Made by a program: the position numbers and the translations under genes | Origin: G963676095 sp963676095 | Lineage (GTDB): Bacteria > Bacteroidota > Bacteroidia > Bacteroidales > Prolixibacteraceae | Assembly (NCBI GenBank): GCA_963676095.1 | Contig: OY781040.1 | Span: 6,076,001-6,140,000, forward strand | Direction: 5' to 3' | Length of the DNA stretch: 64,000 nt | Shown: positions 17,703 through 26,418 of the stretch, one piece after another | Position numbering within the stretch: position 1 is the first letter of the stretch | Layout: every line of letters begins with the position of its first letter | Notes under the pieces: generated by a model | Databases searched by the model: none | The model's input: the letters and a program-made list of their open reading frames with translations, nothing else | What the model was told of the DNA's origin: nothing

Positions 17703-18759
17703 CCCTGGCTCCACTTCAACGAAATTTGCGGTTTACTTTGACGAGGAATGTAAACTAACAAAAACACTGAGACATTCAATAGATGAACTATCTCTTTATC
17801 AGAATATCCTTCACCAGTTCGATTTCAGAAAAGGACTGATTATTGAATCTCTTCTGGAGGAAGGTTTTGAGGTGGACAGGATAAAATATATAATTGGCAG
17901 GGGAGGGCTGACTTACCCGATGGAATCAGGTGTTTATTATGTCAGCAATCTAATGCTTGATCATGCCCGGGCCGGGGTGTATGGACAGCACGCCAGCAAT
18001 CTGGGGCCTTTAATCGCCGATTATATTGCTAATCAGATTCCCGGGGCAAAGGCATTTATTGCCGATCCGGTGGTGACCGATGAACTGGAAGATATTGCCC
18101 GGGTCACCGGGCATCCTGCTTTTGAAAAACGTTCTATTTTTCATGCATTAAATCAGAAAGCTACTGCAAGGAGATATTCCGCACAAACCGGCATTCCTTA
18201 TGAAGAACTTCGGTTGATTGTTGTTCATCTGGGTGGGGGAATTTCTGTGGGTGCCCATGTTCGGGGGCGGGTAGTTGATGTGAATAACGGCTTTGACGGA
18301 GATGGCCCTTTCAGTCCGGAGAGAAGCGGCTCTTTACCTGTCGGCCAGGTAATCGGCTACTGTTTCGATAGCGGAAAATCGAAGGACGAGATTATGCGTA
18401 TGGTCGTTGGAGAAGGTGGTTATGTTGCTTATCTGGGTACGAATAATGCGTTGGAGGTTGCCACCAGGGCCCGGTCCGGCGATCAGACTGCAAGGTTTGT
18501 ACAGGATGCACTGGCATACCAGGTTGCCAAACTGATTGGAGAGATGGCTGTTGTAATGAATGGTAAGGTCGATGCGATTTTAATGACAGGAGGAATGGCT
18601 TTTAATGATTATATGACGGATTATATAAAACATAAGACGGCTTTTATCGCGAAGATGATTGTCTTTCCGGGAGAGGATGAACTGGAAGCACTCGCAATGA
18701 ATGCCTTAAGAGTAGCCAGAGGCGAAACTGCCGCTAAAAATTATAACCCTCATGTGTAG
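17674..18759 (+). CDS. buk: Butyrate kinase (butyrate/branched-chain fatty acid kinase)
   Basis: The product has 361 aa, usual for Buk (AckA is longer). The N-terminus has FRILAINPGSTSTKFAVYFD, the kinase phosphate loop. LIVVHLGGGISVGAHVRGRVVDV near residue 185 and the FDGDGPFSPERSGSLPVGQ block are Buk-specific. ILMTGGMAFNDYMTD lies near residue 307. It makes butyrate and ATP from butyryl phosphate supplied by Ptb, whose gene it overlaps by 29 bp. The start at 17674 is chosen because the phosphate loop begins within 20 residues of it and any later start would remove it. The presence of both Ptb-Buk and Pta-AckA within 5.6 kb is uncommon. Confidence 0.95.
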   Translation: MNEFRILAINPGSTSTKFAVYFDEECKLTKTLRHSIDELSLYQNILHQFDFRKGLIIESLLEEGFEVDRIKYIIGRGGLTYPMESGVYYVSNLMLDHARAGVYGQHASNLGPLIADYIANQIPGAKAFIADPVVTDELEDIARVTGHPAFEKRSIFHALNQKATARRYSAQTGIPYEELRLIVVHLGGGISVGAHVRGRVVDVNNGFDGDGPFSPERSGSLPVGQVIGYCFDSGKSKDEIMRMVVGEGGYVAYLGTNNALEVATRARSGDQTARFVQDALAYQVAKLIGEMAVVMNGKVDAILMTGGMAFNDYMTDYIKHKTAFIAKMIVFPGEDELEALAMNALRVARGETAAKNYNPHV

Positions 18760-18858
18760 CAGACAATCTTTTTTCTTCTGCAAAAGAGGAAAGATGCCGT
18801 ATTATGACCGAAAAAATTTTCTAATTTGTAAATTGCCAAAAGATTTGATTTTTAGTTT

Positions 18859-20073
18859 ATGAGTGCTTATCCCTTTGTGATTGGTCTTTGTGCTGTCGTC
18901 ATCATATCGTTCCTGTTTAATGTCGTTGCCAGGAAGACAAATATACCCAGTGTTCTGATGCTTATTTTGCTTGGAATCGGGATTCAGCAAATACTTGATC
19001 GGCTGGGTATGAAACCGGAGTATTTTAATACCCTTGAGGTTCTTGGCATTGTCGGTCTTATTATGATTGTGCTCGAAGCAGCCCTTGACCTCGAACTGAA
19101 AAAGGAAAAGCGGGCTATGATCTGGAAATCGTTGCTTATTGCTTTTGTTTCCCTTTGTTTGTCGAGTAGCCTCATCGCTTTTGTCATTCAATATTTTTTC
19201 CAGAATATCGGCTTTCTTCCAGCTCTGATCTATGCCGTCCCTTTCTCCATTATGAGCAGTGCCATTATTATCCCCAGCGTTTCAAACCTGGAAAAACATA
19301 AGCGGGAGTTCATGATTTATGAAAGTACCTTTTCCGATATCCTTGGCATCATGTTTTTTTATTTTTTGATCGAGAATGTTAATGCCAATGGGGCCGGGGA
19401 AGTTGTTTTTTCCTTGGGCAGCAATATCGTGCTGACTGTTATTCTGTCAGTCCTGCTGAGTTATCTTCTTATTTTTCTGATGCAAAAAATAAAATCTCAG
19501 AGCCGCTTTTTCCTGTTCCTTTCCATCCTTATTTTGTTATATGCTGTAACAAAATTATTCCATCTTTCATCTCTTCTGATCATCCTTGTGTTTGGACTTT
19601 TGCTGGGAAACTATAAAACTTTGTTATTTGGAAAGCTCAGGTCATGGCTCAAAGATGATGCAATTGACGAGTTGCTTGAAGATTTCAAAATGATCACGGT
19701 TGAAACTTCTTTTCTTGTGAGGACATTCTTTTTTGTCGTTTTTGGAATGAGTATGTCGATAGCTACCCTTTCAAGGACCAGGGTCTGGCTGATCAGTATT
19801 ACCTTTCTTGTTATTCTGTATGTAGTCAGGTATTTCATGTTTTTGATCGTTGAAAGAAAAGATATATTTCCCCAGGCTTTTCTTGCTCCCCGGGGATTAA
19901 TATCTATCTTGCTGTTTTTTGCAATCCCTGATGATTTTAAGGTTCCCGAGTTTGAAAGTGGAGCACTTCTTCTGGTAATTATTTTTTCCAGCCTGATAAT
20001 GGCCCTTCCCTTGATTGCAGACAGAAAGAAAGGCTCCTTTTCGTCAGGGGCCCTTTCGAAGAAAAACGAATAG
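18859..20073 (+). CDS. Cation:proton antiporter (Na+/H+ exchanger family), inner membrane
   Basis: The product has 404 aa and about 11-12 hydrophobic helices, starting directly after the Met. The N-terminal helix pattern ending NVVARKTNIPSVLMLILLGI and the following GLIMIVLEAALDLELKKEKR match the monovalent cation/proton antiporter fold (CPA1/CPA2), with acidic residues in the fourth and fifth helix region (ESTFSDILGIMFFYF) as in the ion-binding site. The C-terminal cytoplasmic tail is short, with no TrkA/RCK domain. It likely trades Na+ or K+ for protons and could help with acid stress when acetate and butyrate are made by the genes just upstream; that link is inference. It is 99 bp after buk in the same direction. 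Confidence 0.85.
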   Translation: MSAYPFVIGLCAVVIISFLFNVVARKTNIPSVLMLILLGIGIQQILDRLGMKPEYFNTLEVLGIVGLIMIVLEAALDLELKKEKRAMIWKSLLIAFVSLCLSSSLIAFVIQYFFQNIGFLPALIYAVPFSIMSSAIIIPSVSNLEKHKREFMIYESTFSDILGIMFFYFLIENVNANGAGEVVFSLGSNIVLTVILSVLLSYLLIFLMQKIKSQSRFFLFLSILILLYAVTKLFHLSSLLIILVFGLLLGNYKTLLFGKLRSWLKDDAIDELLEDFKMITVETSFLVRTFFFVVFGMSMSIATLSRTRVWLISITFLVILYVVRYFMFLIVERKDIFPQAFLAPRGLISILLFFAIPDDFKVPEFESGALLLVIIFSSLIMALPLIADRKKGSFSSGALSKKNE

Positions 20074-20116
20074 ATTTTTAATGGAATTGTGTATAGAGGA
20101 CTAATTAAAACCAGTT

Positions 20117-21385
20117 ATGAAAGTAAGAATTTTAGTGATCTTGTTGTTTTCTGCTTCTCTCGGAATGGCCCAGAAGCCAGAGGCCAACATGGATGAATCT
20201 AAAGTGCCGGCATACCAGGTTCCTGACCTGCTGACGACACAAAAAGGACGAAAAATTAAAAATGTGAAGCAATGGGAGAAGATCCGCAGGCCCGAAATTC
20301 TCAAATTATTTCAGGAAGAAGTTTACGGTAAAGTTCCAGGGACGCTGACAATTTCGGATATAATTGTCCATGAAGATCATGGTCAGGCATTGGATGGACT
20401 TGCTATACGGAAACAAATCGATCTTGTTTTCGAAAGAGAAGGAAGAGTAAAAACGGTCGGTGTATTAATTTATCTTCCAAAATCGGACGGAAAGGTTCCG
20501 GTTTTTTTGGCGTATAATTTTTTGGGGAACCACACTGTCTCACATGATCCGAACATTAGGCTGACTGAATCCTGGGTGCCGGATAACCCATCCCTGGGAA
20601 TCATTCAAAACCAGATTACCGAACAGTCAAGAGGAGTGGCTGATGAACAATGGCCCCTTGAAATGATCATAAAAGCCGGGTACGGGATTGTAACAGCCTA
20701 TTACGGGGATGTAGATCCGGATAAGAATGATCTGCAGGATGGAATTCAATCTCTTTTTTATCATGATGGACAAACAAGCCCTTTACCGGATGAATGGGGA
20801 TCGATTGCTGCCTGGGCCTGGGGGTTGTCACGGATAATGGACTATCTGGAGAGTGATCCTCAGGTCGATGCTGATAAGGTCGTCGTTTTGGGGCATTCTC
20901 GGTTGGGAAAAACAGCGCTGTGGGCTGCAGCGACCGATCAACGGTTTGCCATGTGCATCTCGAATGATTCCGGTTGTATTGGGGCTGCTTTATCCCGCCG
21001 GAAATTTGGAGAAAATGTGGCCATTATCAACACGAATTTTCCCTATTGGTTCGATACTAATTTTAAAAAATACAATGGGTGCGAGGAAAAATTGCCAGTC
21101 GACCAGCACATGCTTTTGGCTTTGATCGCACCTCGGCCTCTTTATGTTGCAAGTGCTACAGAAGATCAGTGGTCCGATCCGAAAGGAGAATTCCTCTCTG
21201 CCAGGCTCGCCTCGGATACTTACCATCTTTATGGATTACAAGGTCTTCCGGTTAGTGAAATGCCGGAACCGGACAAACCTGTTTCCGGCATTATCAGCTA
21301 TCATATACGTACAGGCAAGCATGATATTACTCCGTTCGACTGGGAGCAATACATTCACGCTGCTAATCTGTATCTCGGAAAATAA
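20117..21385 (+). CDS. CE15-type glucuronoyl esterase-like carbohydrate esterase, secreted
   Basis: The product has 422 aa. A signal peptide covers residues 1-18 (ending LGMAQ). The body is an alpha/beta hydrolase with the CE15 nucleophile motif VVLGHSRLGKTAL, Ser261, where GxSRxGK differs from the usual lipase elbow. The catalytic His is expected at 402 (TGKHDITPFDWEQ), and the SNDSGCIGAALSRRKFGE segment is family-typical. CE15 enzymes cut the ester between lignin alcohols and glucuronic acid side chains of xylan; bacterial members are often broader. This fits hemicellulose breakdown with the GH43 and GH3 enzymes. It is 43 bp after the antiporter, then 117 bp from rhamnulokinase. Exact substrate is inference. 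Confidence 0.9.
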   Translation: MKVRILVILLFSASLGMAQKPEANMDESKVPAYQVPDLLTTQKGRKIKNVKQWEKIRRPEILKLFQEEVYGKVPGTLTISDIIVHEDHGQALDGLAIRKQIDLVFEREGRVKTVGVLIYLPKSDGKVPVFLAYNFLGNHTVSHDPNIRLTESWVPDNPSLGIIQNQITEQSRGVADEQWPLEMIIKAGYGIVTAYYGDVDPDKNDLQDGIQSLFYHDGQTSPLPDEWGSIAAWAWGLSRIMDYLESDPQVDADKVVVLGHSRLGKTALWAAATDQRFAMCISNDSGCIGAALSRRKFGENVAIINTNFPYWFDTNFKKYNGCEEKLPVDQHMLLALIAPRPLYVASATEDQWSDPKGEFLSARLASDTYHLYGLQGLPVSEMPEPDKPVSGIISYHIRTGKHDITPFDWEQYIHAANLYLGK

Positions 21386-21502
21386 GTGCCGGTATTAAAA
21401 AAGCTTTTCGGGCCGGACGAATCTTTTTTGCGTCAGGATATTGATGAGGGACTTGTTACCGGCCTTTTCTTTTTGCTAAAAACTAAAAACCGAAAATCTG
21501 AA

Positions 21503-22975
21503 ATGGAACAAAAACATTTTCTCGCATTTGACCTGGGGGCCTCAAGCGGACGTGCCATTCTGGGTACCCTGGATGAAGATAAGCTTAGTTTGACCGAAAT
21601 TCACAGGTTTACCAACCAGATGCAATATATTCATGGACATTACTTCTGGAATATTTTTAGCCTTTTTCACGAATTGAAACTGGGCCTTCAAAAATGTATA
21701 AAAGACCATGGAATACAACCATTGTCTGTTAGTGTGGACACCTGGGGGGTCGATTTCGTTCATCTTGATAAGACTGGGATGATCCTTTCGTTGCCGTTTG
21801 CCTACCGCGATTCACGGACAGATTCTGCGATGGACGATCTGTTCTGTTTAGTGCCCAGGAAGGAAGTCTATAGGCAAACAGGTATCCAGTTCATGCAGTT
21901 TAACAGTCTTTTCCAGTTGTATTCGATGGTGAAAGAGGATAATCCCCTCCTGACGGTTACAGACAGGGTTCTGTTTATGCCGGATGCCCTTAATTACTTG
22001 TTTTCAGGTGTTGCTGCCACTGAATTTTCTATTGCAAGCACGAGCCAGATGATTGTTCCTGGCCGGTGTGAGTGGCAGAAAGGGCTTTTACAGTCTGTTG
22101 GTATCCCTGACCGGTTCCTTGGAAAAATTATCCTTCCCGGGACAAAAATAGGAGAATTGACAAAGGAAGTTGCTGATGAAACAGGTAGTGCCCGGATCCC
22201 TGTTATCGCTGTTGCGGGACATGATACTGCTTCTGCTGTAGCAGCCGTTCCCGCAGAAAATGCCAATTTTGCTTATATCAGCTCCGGAACATGGTCGATT
22301 TTTGGTATAGAATGTCCTGAACCAATTATCTCGGATAAAACCGGATCGATGAACTTTACCAATGAAGGTGGGGTAGAAGGTACTACCCGTTTCCTGAAAA
22401 ACATTATGGGTATGTGGTTAATTCAGGAATGCAGGCGGGTATGGTCCAGAAAAATTACCTATACCTGGGACGAGATGGTTGGTATGGCTAAAAAATCCCA
22501 GCCGTTTAAGTTTCTGATTGATCCGGACGATTCGGTTTTCCTGAATCCCGGAGATATGCCCGGGGCAATTGCAGGTTATTGTGAACAGACCGGCCAGGGA
22601 AAGCCATCTTCACACGCTGAGATTGTTCGTTGTATTTATGATAGCCTGGCTTTGAAATACCGGTATACGCTTGATCAGATCCGTTCGGTAAGCAGTCGCC
22701 CGATTGAAAAAATCCATATTATCGGGGGCGGCTCCAATAATCTTTTTTTGAACCAGCTGACAGCTAATGTTACCGGATTACCTGTTATTGCCGGTCCTGC
22801 GGAGGCTACAGCAACAGGCAATATTCTTATGCAGGCAAAAGCAATGGGAATGATTGGTTCCTTAGTAGAGATAAGGCAGATTGTAAGAAGGTCATTCGAT
22901 CTTGTAACTTTCACCCCCGAATCTGAAATGAACGGGAATGAGGCATACTACTGCTTTCGTAAAATGATGTCGTAA
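21503..22975 (+). CDS. rhaB: Rhamnulokinase (FGGY kinase)
   Basis: I choose ATG 21503-21505, giving 490 aa. The frame stays open back to a GTG at 21386 directly abutting the esterase stop, but that adds 39 residues not part of the FGGY fold. Motifs: FDLGASSGRAILGTL (ATP loop at the N-terminus), VDTWGVDFVHLDKTG (sugar site), AGHDTASAVAAVP and ISSGTWSIFGIE (second domain), and HIIGGGSNNLFLNQLTANV near the C-terminus. The RhaB features are the DTWGVDF and GTWSIFG blocks. It phosphorylates L-rhamnulose. No rhaA or rhaD is in the window, so rhamnose catabolism must be completed elsewhere. L-fuculokinase is the next best alternative. Confidence 0.88.
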   Translation: MEQKHFLAFDLGASSGRAILGTLDEDKLSLTEIHRFTNQMQYIHGHYFWNIFSLFHELKLGLQKCIKDHGIQPLSVSVDTWGVDFVHLDKTGMILSLPFAYRDSRTDSAMDDLFCLVPRKEVYRQTGIQFMQFNSLFQLYSMVKEDNPLLTVTDRVLFMPDALNYLFSGVAATEFSIASTSQMIVPGRCEWQKGLLQSVGIPDRFLGKIILPGTKIGELTKEVADETGSARIPVIAVAGHDTASAVAAVPAENANFAYISSGTWSIFGIECPEPIISDKTGSMNFTNEGGVEGTTRFLKNIMGMWLIQECRRVWSRKITYTWDEMVGMAKKSQPFKFLIDPDDSVFLNPGDMPGAIAGYCEQTGQGKPSSHAEIVRCIYDSLALKYRYTLDQIRSVSSRPIEKIHIIGGGSNNLFLNQLTANVTGLPVIAGPAEATATGNILMQAKAMGMIGSLVEIRQIVRRSFDLVTFTPESEMNGNEAYYCFRKMMS

Positions 22976-23024
22976 TTCATTAAAAAAATGTTATTGTCTT
23001 TTTTACAATATTAAGACAACCTGT

Positions 23025-23032
23025 TATCTTTG
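23025..23032 (+). promoter_or_regulatory. TAnnTTTG -7 element upstream of the GH3 gene
   Basis: TAtcTTTG lies 25 bp before the GH3 start and matches the Bacteroidota -7 box. A matching -33 TTTG at the normal distance is not obvious. Confidence 0.5.
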
Positions 23033-23057
23033 TCCATGATCTAATCAAATAAACTTA

Positions 23058-25337
23058 ATGAAGATGACAAGAAAAATTTTCACACTGCTATTGTTCCTGG
23101 CATTGCTGAATGGAGCAGCCCAGGCAGGTGTCTTACCCAATAATCCGGATATCGACAAAAAGGTTGAGGATTTGTTGTCAAGGATGACACTGGACGAAAA
23201 GATCGGCCAGCTGAATCAGTATACCAGCCGGTGGGAAATGACAGGACCGGCACCTCAGGGGAAAAACGAACAGGAATTCCTTGGAATGATCAAGAACGGG
23301 CAGGTCGGTTCCATGCTAAACGTGACAGGGGCCGAAGCGACCCGTAAAGCGCAGGAACTGGCTGTAAAGAACAGTCGCCTGGGGATTCCGATGATTTTCG
23401 GTTATGATGTTATTCATGGTTACCGGACCATGTTCCCAATACCGCTTGCCACGGCAGCCAGCTGGGATCCTGAAGCAGCCGAATTAAGTGCGCGAACCGC
23501 AGCTTCAGAGGCAGCGGCTTCAGGCGTCCAGTGGACTTTTGCCCCAATGGTAGACATTTCCAGAGATGCACGCTGGGGGCGTATTATGGAAGGAGCAGGT
23601 GAAGATCCGTATCTCGGATCGGTTATGGCTGCCGCTCAGGTGAAAGGTTTTCAGGGAAACGACCTTGGGGCATTGAATACAATAGCTGCCTGTGCCAAGC
23701 ATTTTGCCGCTTACGGTTTTGTTGAAGCCGGTCGTGAATATAATACCGTCGAAATTACAGAGAACACCTTGAGAAACGTGGTTTTACCTCCTTTTAAGGC
23801 ATGTGTTGATGCCGGGGTTGCCAGTTTTATGAATTCGTTTAACGAGATAGGAGGGACTCCTTCAACGGCCAATAAACACCTGGTACGTGATATCCTGAAA
23901 GGGGAATGGGGTTTTGATGGTTTTGTCGTTTCCGACTGGAACTCGATAGGAGAGTTACAAGACCATGGCGTAGCCAGGGATAAAAAGGAGGCTGCCTGTC
24001 TGGCCATGAAGGCTGGTTCGGATATGGATATGGAAGGCAACTGTTATATCTCGGGCCTGAAGGAACTGGTACAGGACGGGCGTATTGATGAATCCCTGAT
24101 CGATGATGCCGTACGCCGTATCCTGAAAATTAAGTTTGAACTTGGTTTGTTTGATGATCCTTACCGGTACAGCAATCCGGAACGGGAAAAGGTCTTGTTA
24201 AGCAAAGAGAACCTCGAAGCGTCCAGAAAAGTTGCCCGTGAAAGCATCGTCCTGTTGAAGAATGAAGGGCAGTTGTTGCCGCTGAAGAAAAGCGGTCAAA
24301 AAATTGCTGTCATAGGTGATCTGGCCGATGACAAGGATTCCCCCCTGGGAAGCTGGAGGGCCCAGGCTATTGAAGGATCGGCTGTTTCCCTTTTGGAAGG
24401 AATGCAAAATACAGTCAGTCAAAAGTCTTCCTTACTTTTTGCCCAGGGACCTGTTTTAGTGACAAACAAGCCTGATTTCAGGGCCCATCTGACGTTTAAT
24501 GAGACTGATCTTACAGGTCTTGACCAGGCGGTTGAACTGGCAAAAAAATCTGATGTTGTTGTTCTTGCGCTTGGTGAGAACTGCTTTCAGTCCGGAGAGG
24601 GGCGGAGCCAGACAGATATTGCATTGAAGGGTGTTCAGGAACAGGTACTTGAAGCAGTATACGCAGCCAATAAAAATGTGGTGGTTGTGCTGATGAATGG
24701 TCGGCCCCTGGCGATCGACTGGATGGCGGACCATGTTCCTGCCATCGTCGAGGCCTGGCAATTGGGGTCTGAAGCAGGGAATGCCATTGCTGATGTCTTG
24801 TTTGGCGATTATAATCCCTCGGGAAAACTCCCTGTTTCTTTTCCAAGGTCTGTGGGCCAATGCCCTATTTATTATAACCACGAGAGCACAGGCCGTCCTA
24901 ATGATACCGGGCAGGTATTCTGGTCTCATTATACCGATGAATCAAATGATCCGTTATTGCCGTTTGGTTACGGTTTAAGCTATACTTCCTTTGAGTATTC
25001 CGGGTTGCAGCTAAGCAGCAGGGAGATTGGCGGGAACGACAAACTTAAAATATCTGTAACGATTAAAAATACGGGTAAATATGAAGGGACCGAGGTTGCC
25101 CAGTTGTATATCCGGGACCTGTACGGGAGTGTAACCCGGCCGGTAAAGGAACTTAAAGGGTTTAGGAGGGTTAGCCTGGAACCGGGAGAGAGCCGTACTG
25201 TTGAGTTTGAACTTTCCTCCGGCGATCTGGCATTTTACACAGCTGATGGAGTATGGAAGGCTGAACCCGGAGATTTTAAATTATGGGTCGGATCCAGTTC
25301 TCAACAAGGTCTTGAAAGCGGATTTACGCTAAAATAA
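23058..25337 (+). CDS. bglX: Beta-glucosidase, glycoside hydrolase family 3 (BglX-like), periplasmic
   Basis: The product has 759 aa. A signal peptide ends around LLNGAAQAG (residue 24). The GH3 N-terminal barrel begins at DKKVEDLLSRMTLDEKIGQLNQ. The nucleophile Asp293 lies in GFVVSDWNSI. The C-terminal sandwich contains VVVLMNGRPLAIDW and GEGRSQTDI, and a fibronectin-like FnIII C-domain starts near residue 660 (KISVTIKNTGKYEGTEVAQLYI). The YNPSGKLPVSFPRS and FGYGLSYTSFEYS blocks are standard. It would hydrolyse beta-glucosides or xylosides released by the PUL enzymes. It follows rhamnulokinase by 82 bp and ends in a bidirectional terminator. The symbol is given by family resemblance; the exact sugar is uncertain. 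Confidence 0.93.
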   Translation: MKMTRKIFTLLLFLALLNGAAQAGVLPNNPDIDKKVEDLLSRMTLDEKIGQLNQYTSRWEMTGPAPQGKNEQEFLGMIKNGQVGSMLNVTGAEATRKAQELAVKNSRLGIPMIFGYDVIHGYRTMFPIPLATAASWDPEAAELSARTAASEAAASGVQWTFAPMVDISRDARWGRIMEGAGEDPYLGSVMAAAQVKGFQGNDLGALNTIAACAKHFAAYGFVEAGREYNTVEITENTLRNVVLPPFKACVDAGVASFMNSFNEIGGTPSTANKHLVRDILKGEWGFDGFVVSDWNSIGELQDHGVARDKKEAACLAMKAGSDMDMEGNCYISGLKELVQDGRIDESLIDDAVRRILKIKFELGLFDDPYRYSNPEREKVLLSKENLEASRKVARESIVLLKNEGQLLPLKKSGQKIAVIGDLADDKDSPLGSWRAQAIEGSAVSLLEGMQNTVSQKSSLLFAQGPVLVTNKPDFRAHLTFNETDLTGLDQAVELAKKSDVVVLALGENCFQSGEGRSQTDIALKGVQEQVLEAVYAANKNVVVVLMNGRPLAIDWMADHVPAIVEAWQLGSEAGNAIADVLFGDYNPSGKLPVSFPRSVGQCPIYYNHESTGRPNDTGQVFWSHYTDESNDPLLPFGYGLSYTSFEYSGLQLSSREIGGNDKLKISVTIKNTGKYEGTEVAQLYIRDLYGSVTRPVKELKGFRRVSLEPGESRTVEFELSSGDLAFYTADGVWKAEPGDFKLWVGSSSQQGLESGFTLK

Positions 25338-25342
25338 ACAAT

Positions 25343-25379
25343 AAAGACCTGACAGATTTCAAAAGGCTGTCAGGTCTTT
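25343..25379. terminator. Bidirectional terminator between GH3 and FRG genes
   Basis: A 13-bp perfect stem (aaagacctgacag at 25343-25355 and ctgtcaggtcttt at 25367-25379) with an 11-base loop sits between two convergent genes, so it can serve both. Confidence 0.9.
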
Positions 25380-25382
25380 ACT

Positions 25383-26231
25383 CTAATTTTTTTCATCCGG
25401 ATAACTTTCGGTAAGTGCATATGCCGAGGGATGATAATGCCTTTTCAACCAGTGGGCCAAGCCGTCCAGGCCAGGGAAAAGAACTCTTTCTGTAATATTG
25501 GCCTGATCGAGTTTATCTCTGATCTCCCATTTTAGTTCCTTGGGAATAATTAATCTCCGGTAAAGTTTTGGATGTTCAATCAGCCATTCATCCAGTATTT
25601 TTGTCGGGTCGGTCATGACCGAAAAGAAGGCGAACTGGTTTACGATCCTTTCGTCGAGTGACGGCGGTTCGAAAAATATAACCTGCTCTTTACCAAGTTT
25701 TTTGCTGAAATCATACAGCGATTTAATGACTTCTTCAAGCATTTCAATGGTAAAAGCATTACATTTTTCTTCAAAAAGGAGCCGTTTGAGAGGTTCACTG
25801 ACCAATTTGTTGGCTTTTACAAAATCAATTTTCCAAATGACTCCATCGACGTCATACTTTTCTGTATTGACCGTGGCAAAATGCATGGCAACGAAAGGGG
25901 AATAGGTCCAGTCGAGCAAACGGGTTGGTAAGCCGTGATGCTGGGCCATGACCAGTGCCCTCCAAAATGATCCGTTTTGCTGGGCTTCTTTTGATATGGA
26001 ATATTTCCGGAAATTACGGAGCAGGTGATACTCCAACTCAGGCCTTACACCACAGTTCCGCAGGAAGCTGTTTTTTAGTTCATAAGAAGCATCAGAAAGA
26101 CCCCTGAAGGCAAAGTCAGATCGGTAACGTGCCATCTCCGGCTTCCAGGAATCATGATAAACCTCTTCACAAAGTTCTTCCCAGCTTCTCACAATATGGT
26201 CATTCCTGTAAATCTTATTTTCCTTTTCCAT
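25383..26231 (-). CDS. FRG-domain protein, function unknown
   Basis: The product has 282 aa, with no signal peptide or membrane helix. The FRG signature is visible: FAFRGLSDASYELKNSFLR near residue 44, and WRALVMAQHHGLPTRLLDWTYSPFVAMHFA around residue 85-115, in which the AQHHGLPTRLLDWT core is the diagnostic stretch. The C-terminus has RLIIPKELKWEIRDKLDQANIT. FRG proteins are widespread in bacteria and phages; some are linked to defence or toxin contexts, but no activity is proved for this type. It is a lone gene between the carbohydrate genes and an outer-membrane barrel gene, with its own terminator, so context gives no further clue. Confidence 0.85.
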   Translation of the reverse strand: MEKENKIYRNDHIVRSWEELCEEVYHDSWKPEMARYRSDFAFRGLSDASYELKNSFLRNCGVRPELEYHLLRNFRKYSISKEAQQNGSFWRALVMAQHHGLPTRLLDWTYSPFVAMHFATVNTEKYDVDGVIWKIDFVKANKLVSEPLKRLLFEEKCNAFTIEMLEEVIKSLYDFSKKLGKEQVIFFEPPSLDERIVNQFAFFSVMTDPTKILDEWLIEHPKLYRRLIIPKELKWEIRDKLDQANITERVLFPGLDGLAHWLKRHYHPSAYALTESYPDEKN

Positions 26232-26418
26232 GATCCCAAAATAGAGCTATTTTTAAAACTTTTTGTGAATTCCGGGTAATTTATTTCTTATAAAATTACG
26301 GTTACCACCTGCATGGTTAAAAATTATCATCAAAAGTTAATAACTAATTGCTTTAAACATTGTCATTTTTTCTCAAATCTGTAAATTAGAAGGCTGAAAA
26401 TTGAAATTAATCAAGACT

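Noticed and set aside
18802..19191. 129-aa open frame antisense to the antiporter gene
   Set aside because: No motif, and charged/Asn-Lys rich as expected for the complement of a hydrophobic membrane protein.
21386..21502. 39-residue extension of rhamnulokinase from GTG
   Set aside because: The extra residues lie before the FGGY fold and abut the esterase stop; a later ATG gives the standard length.
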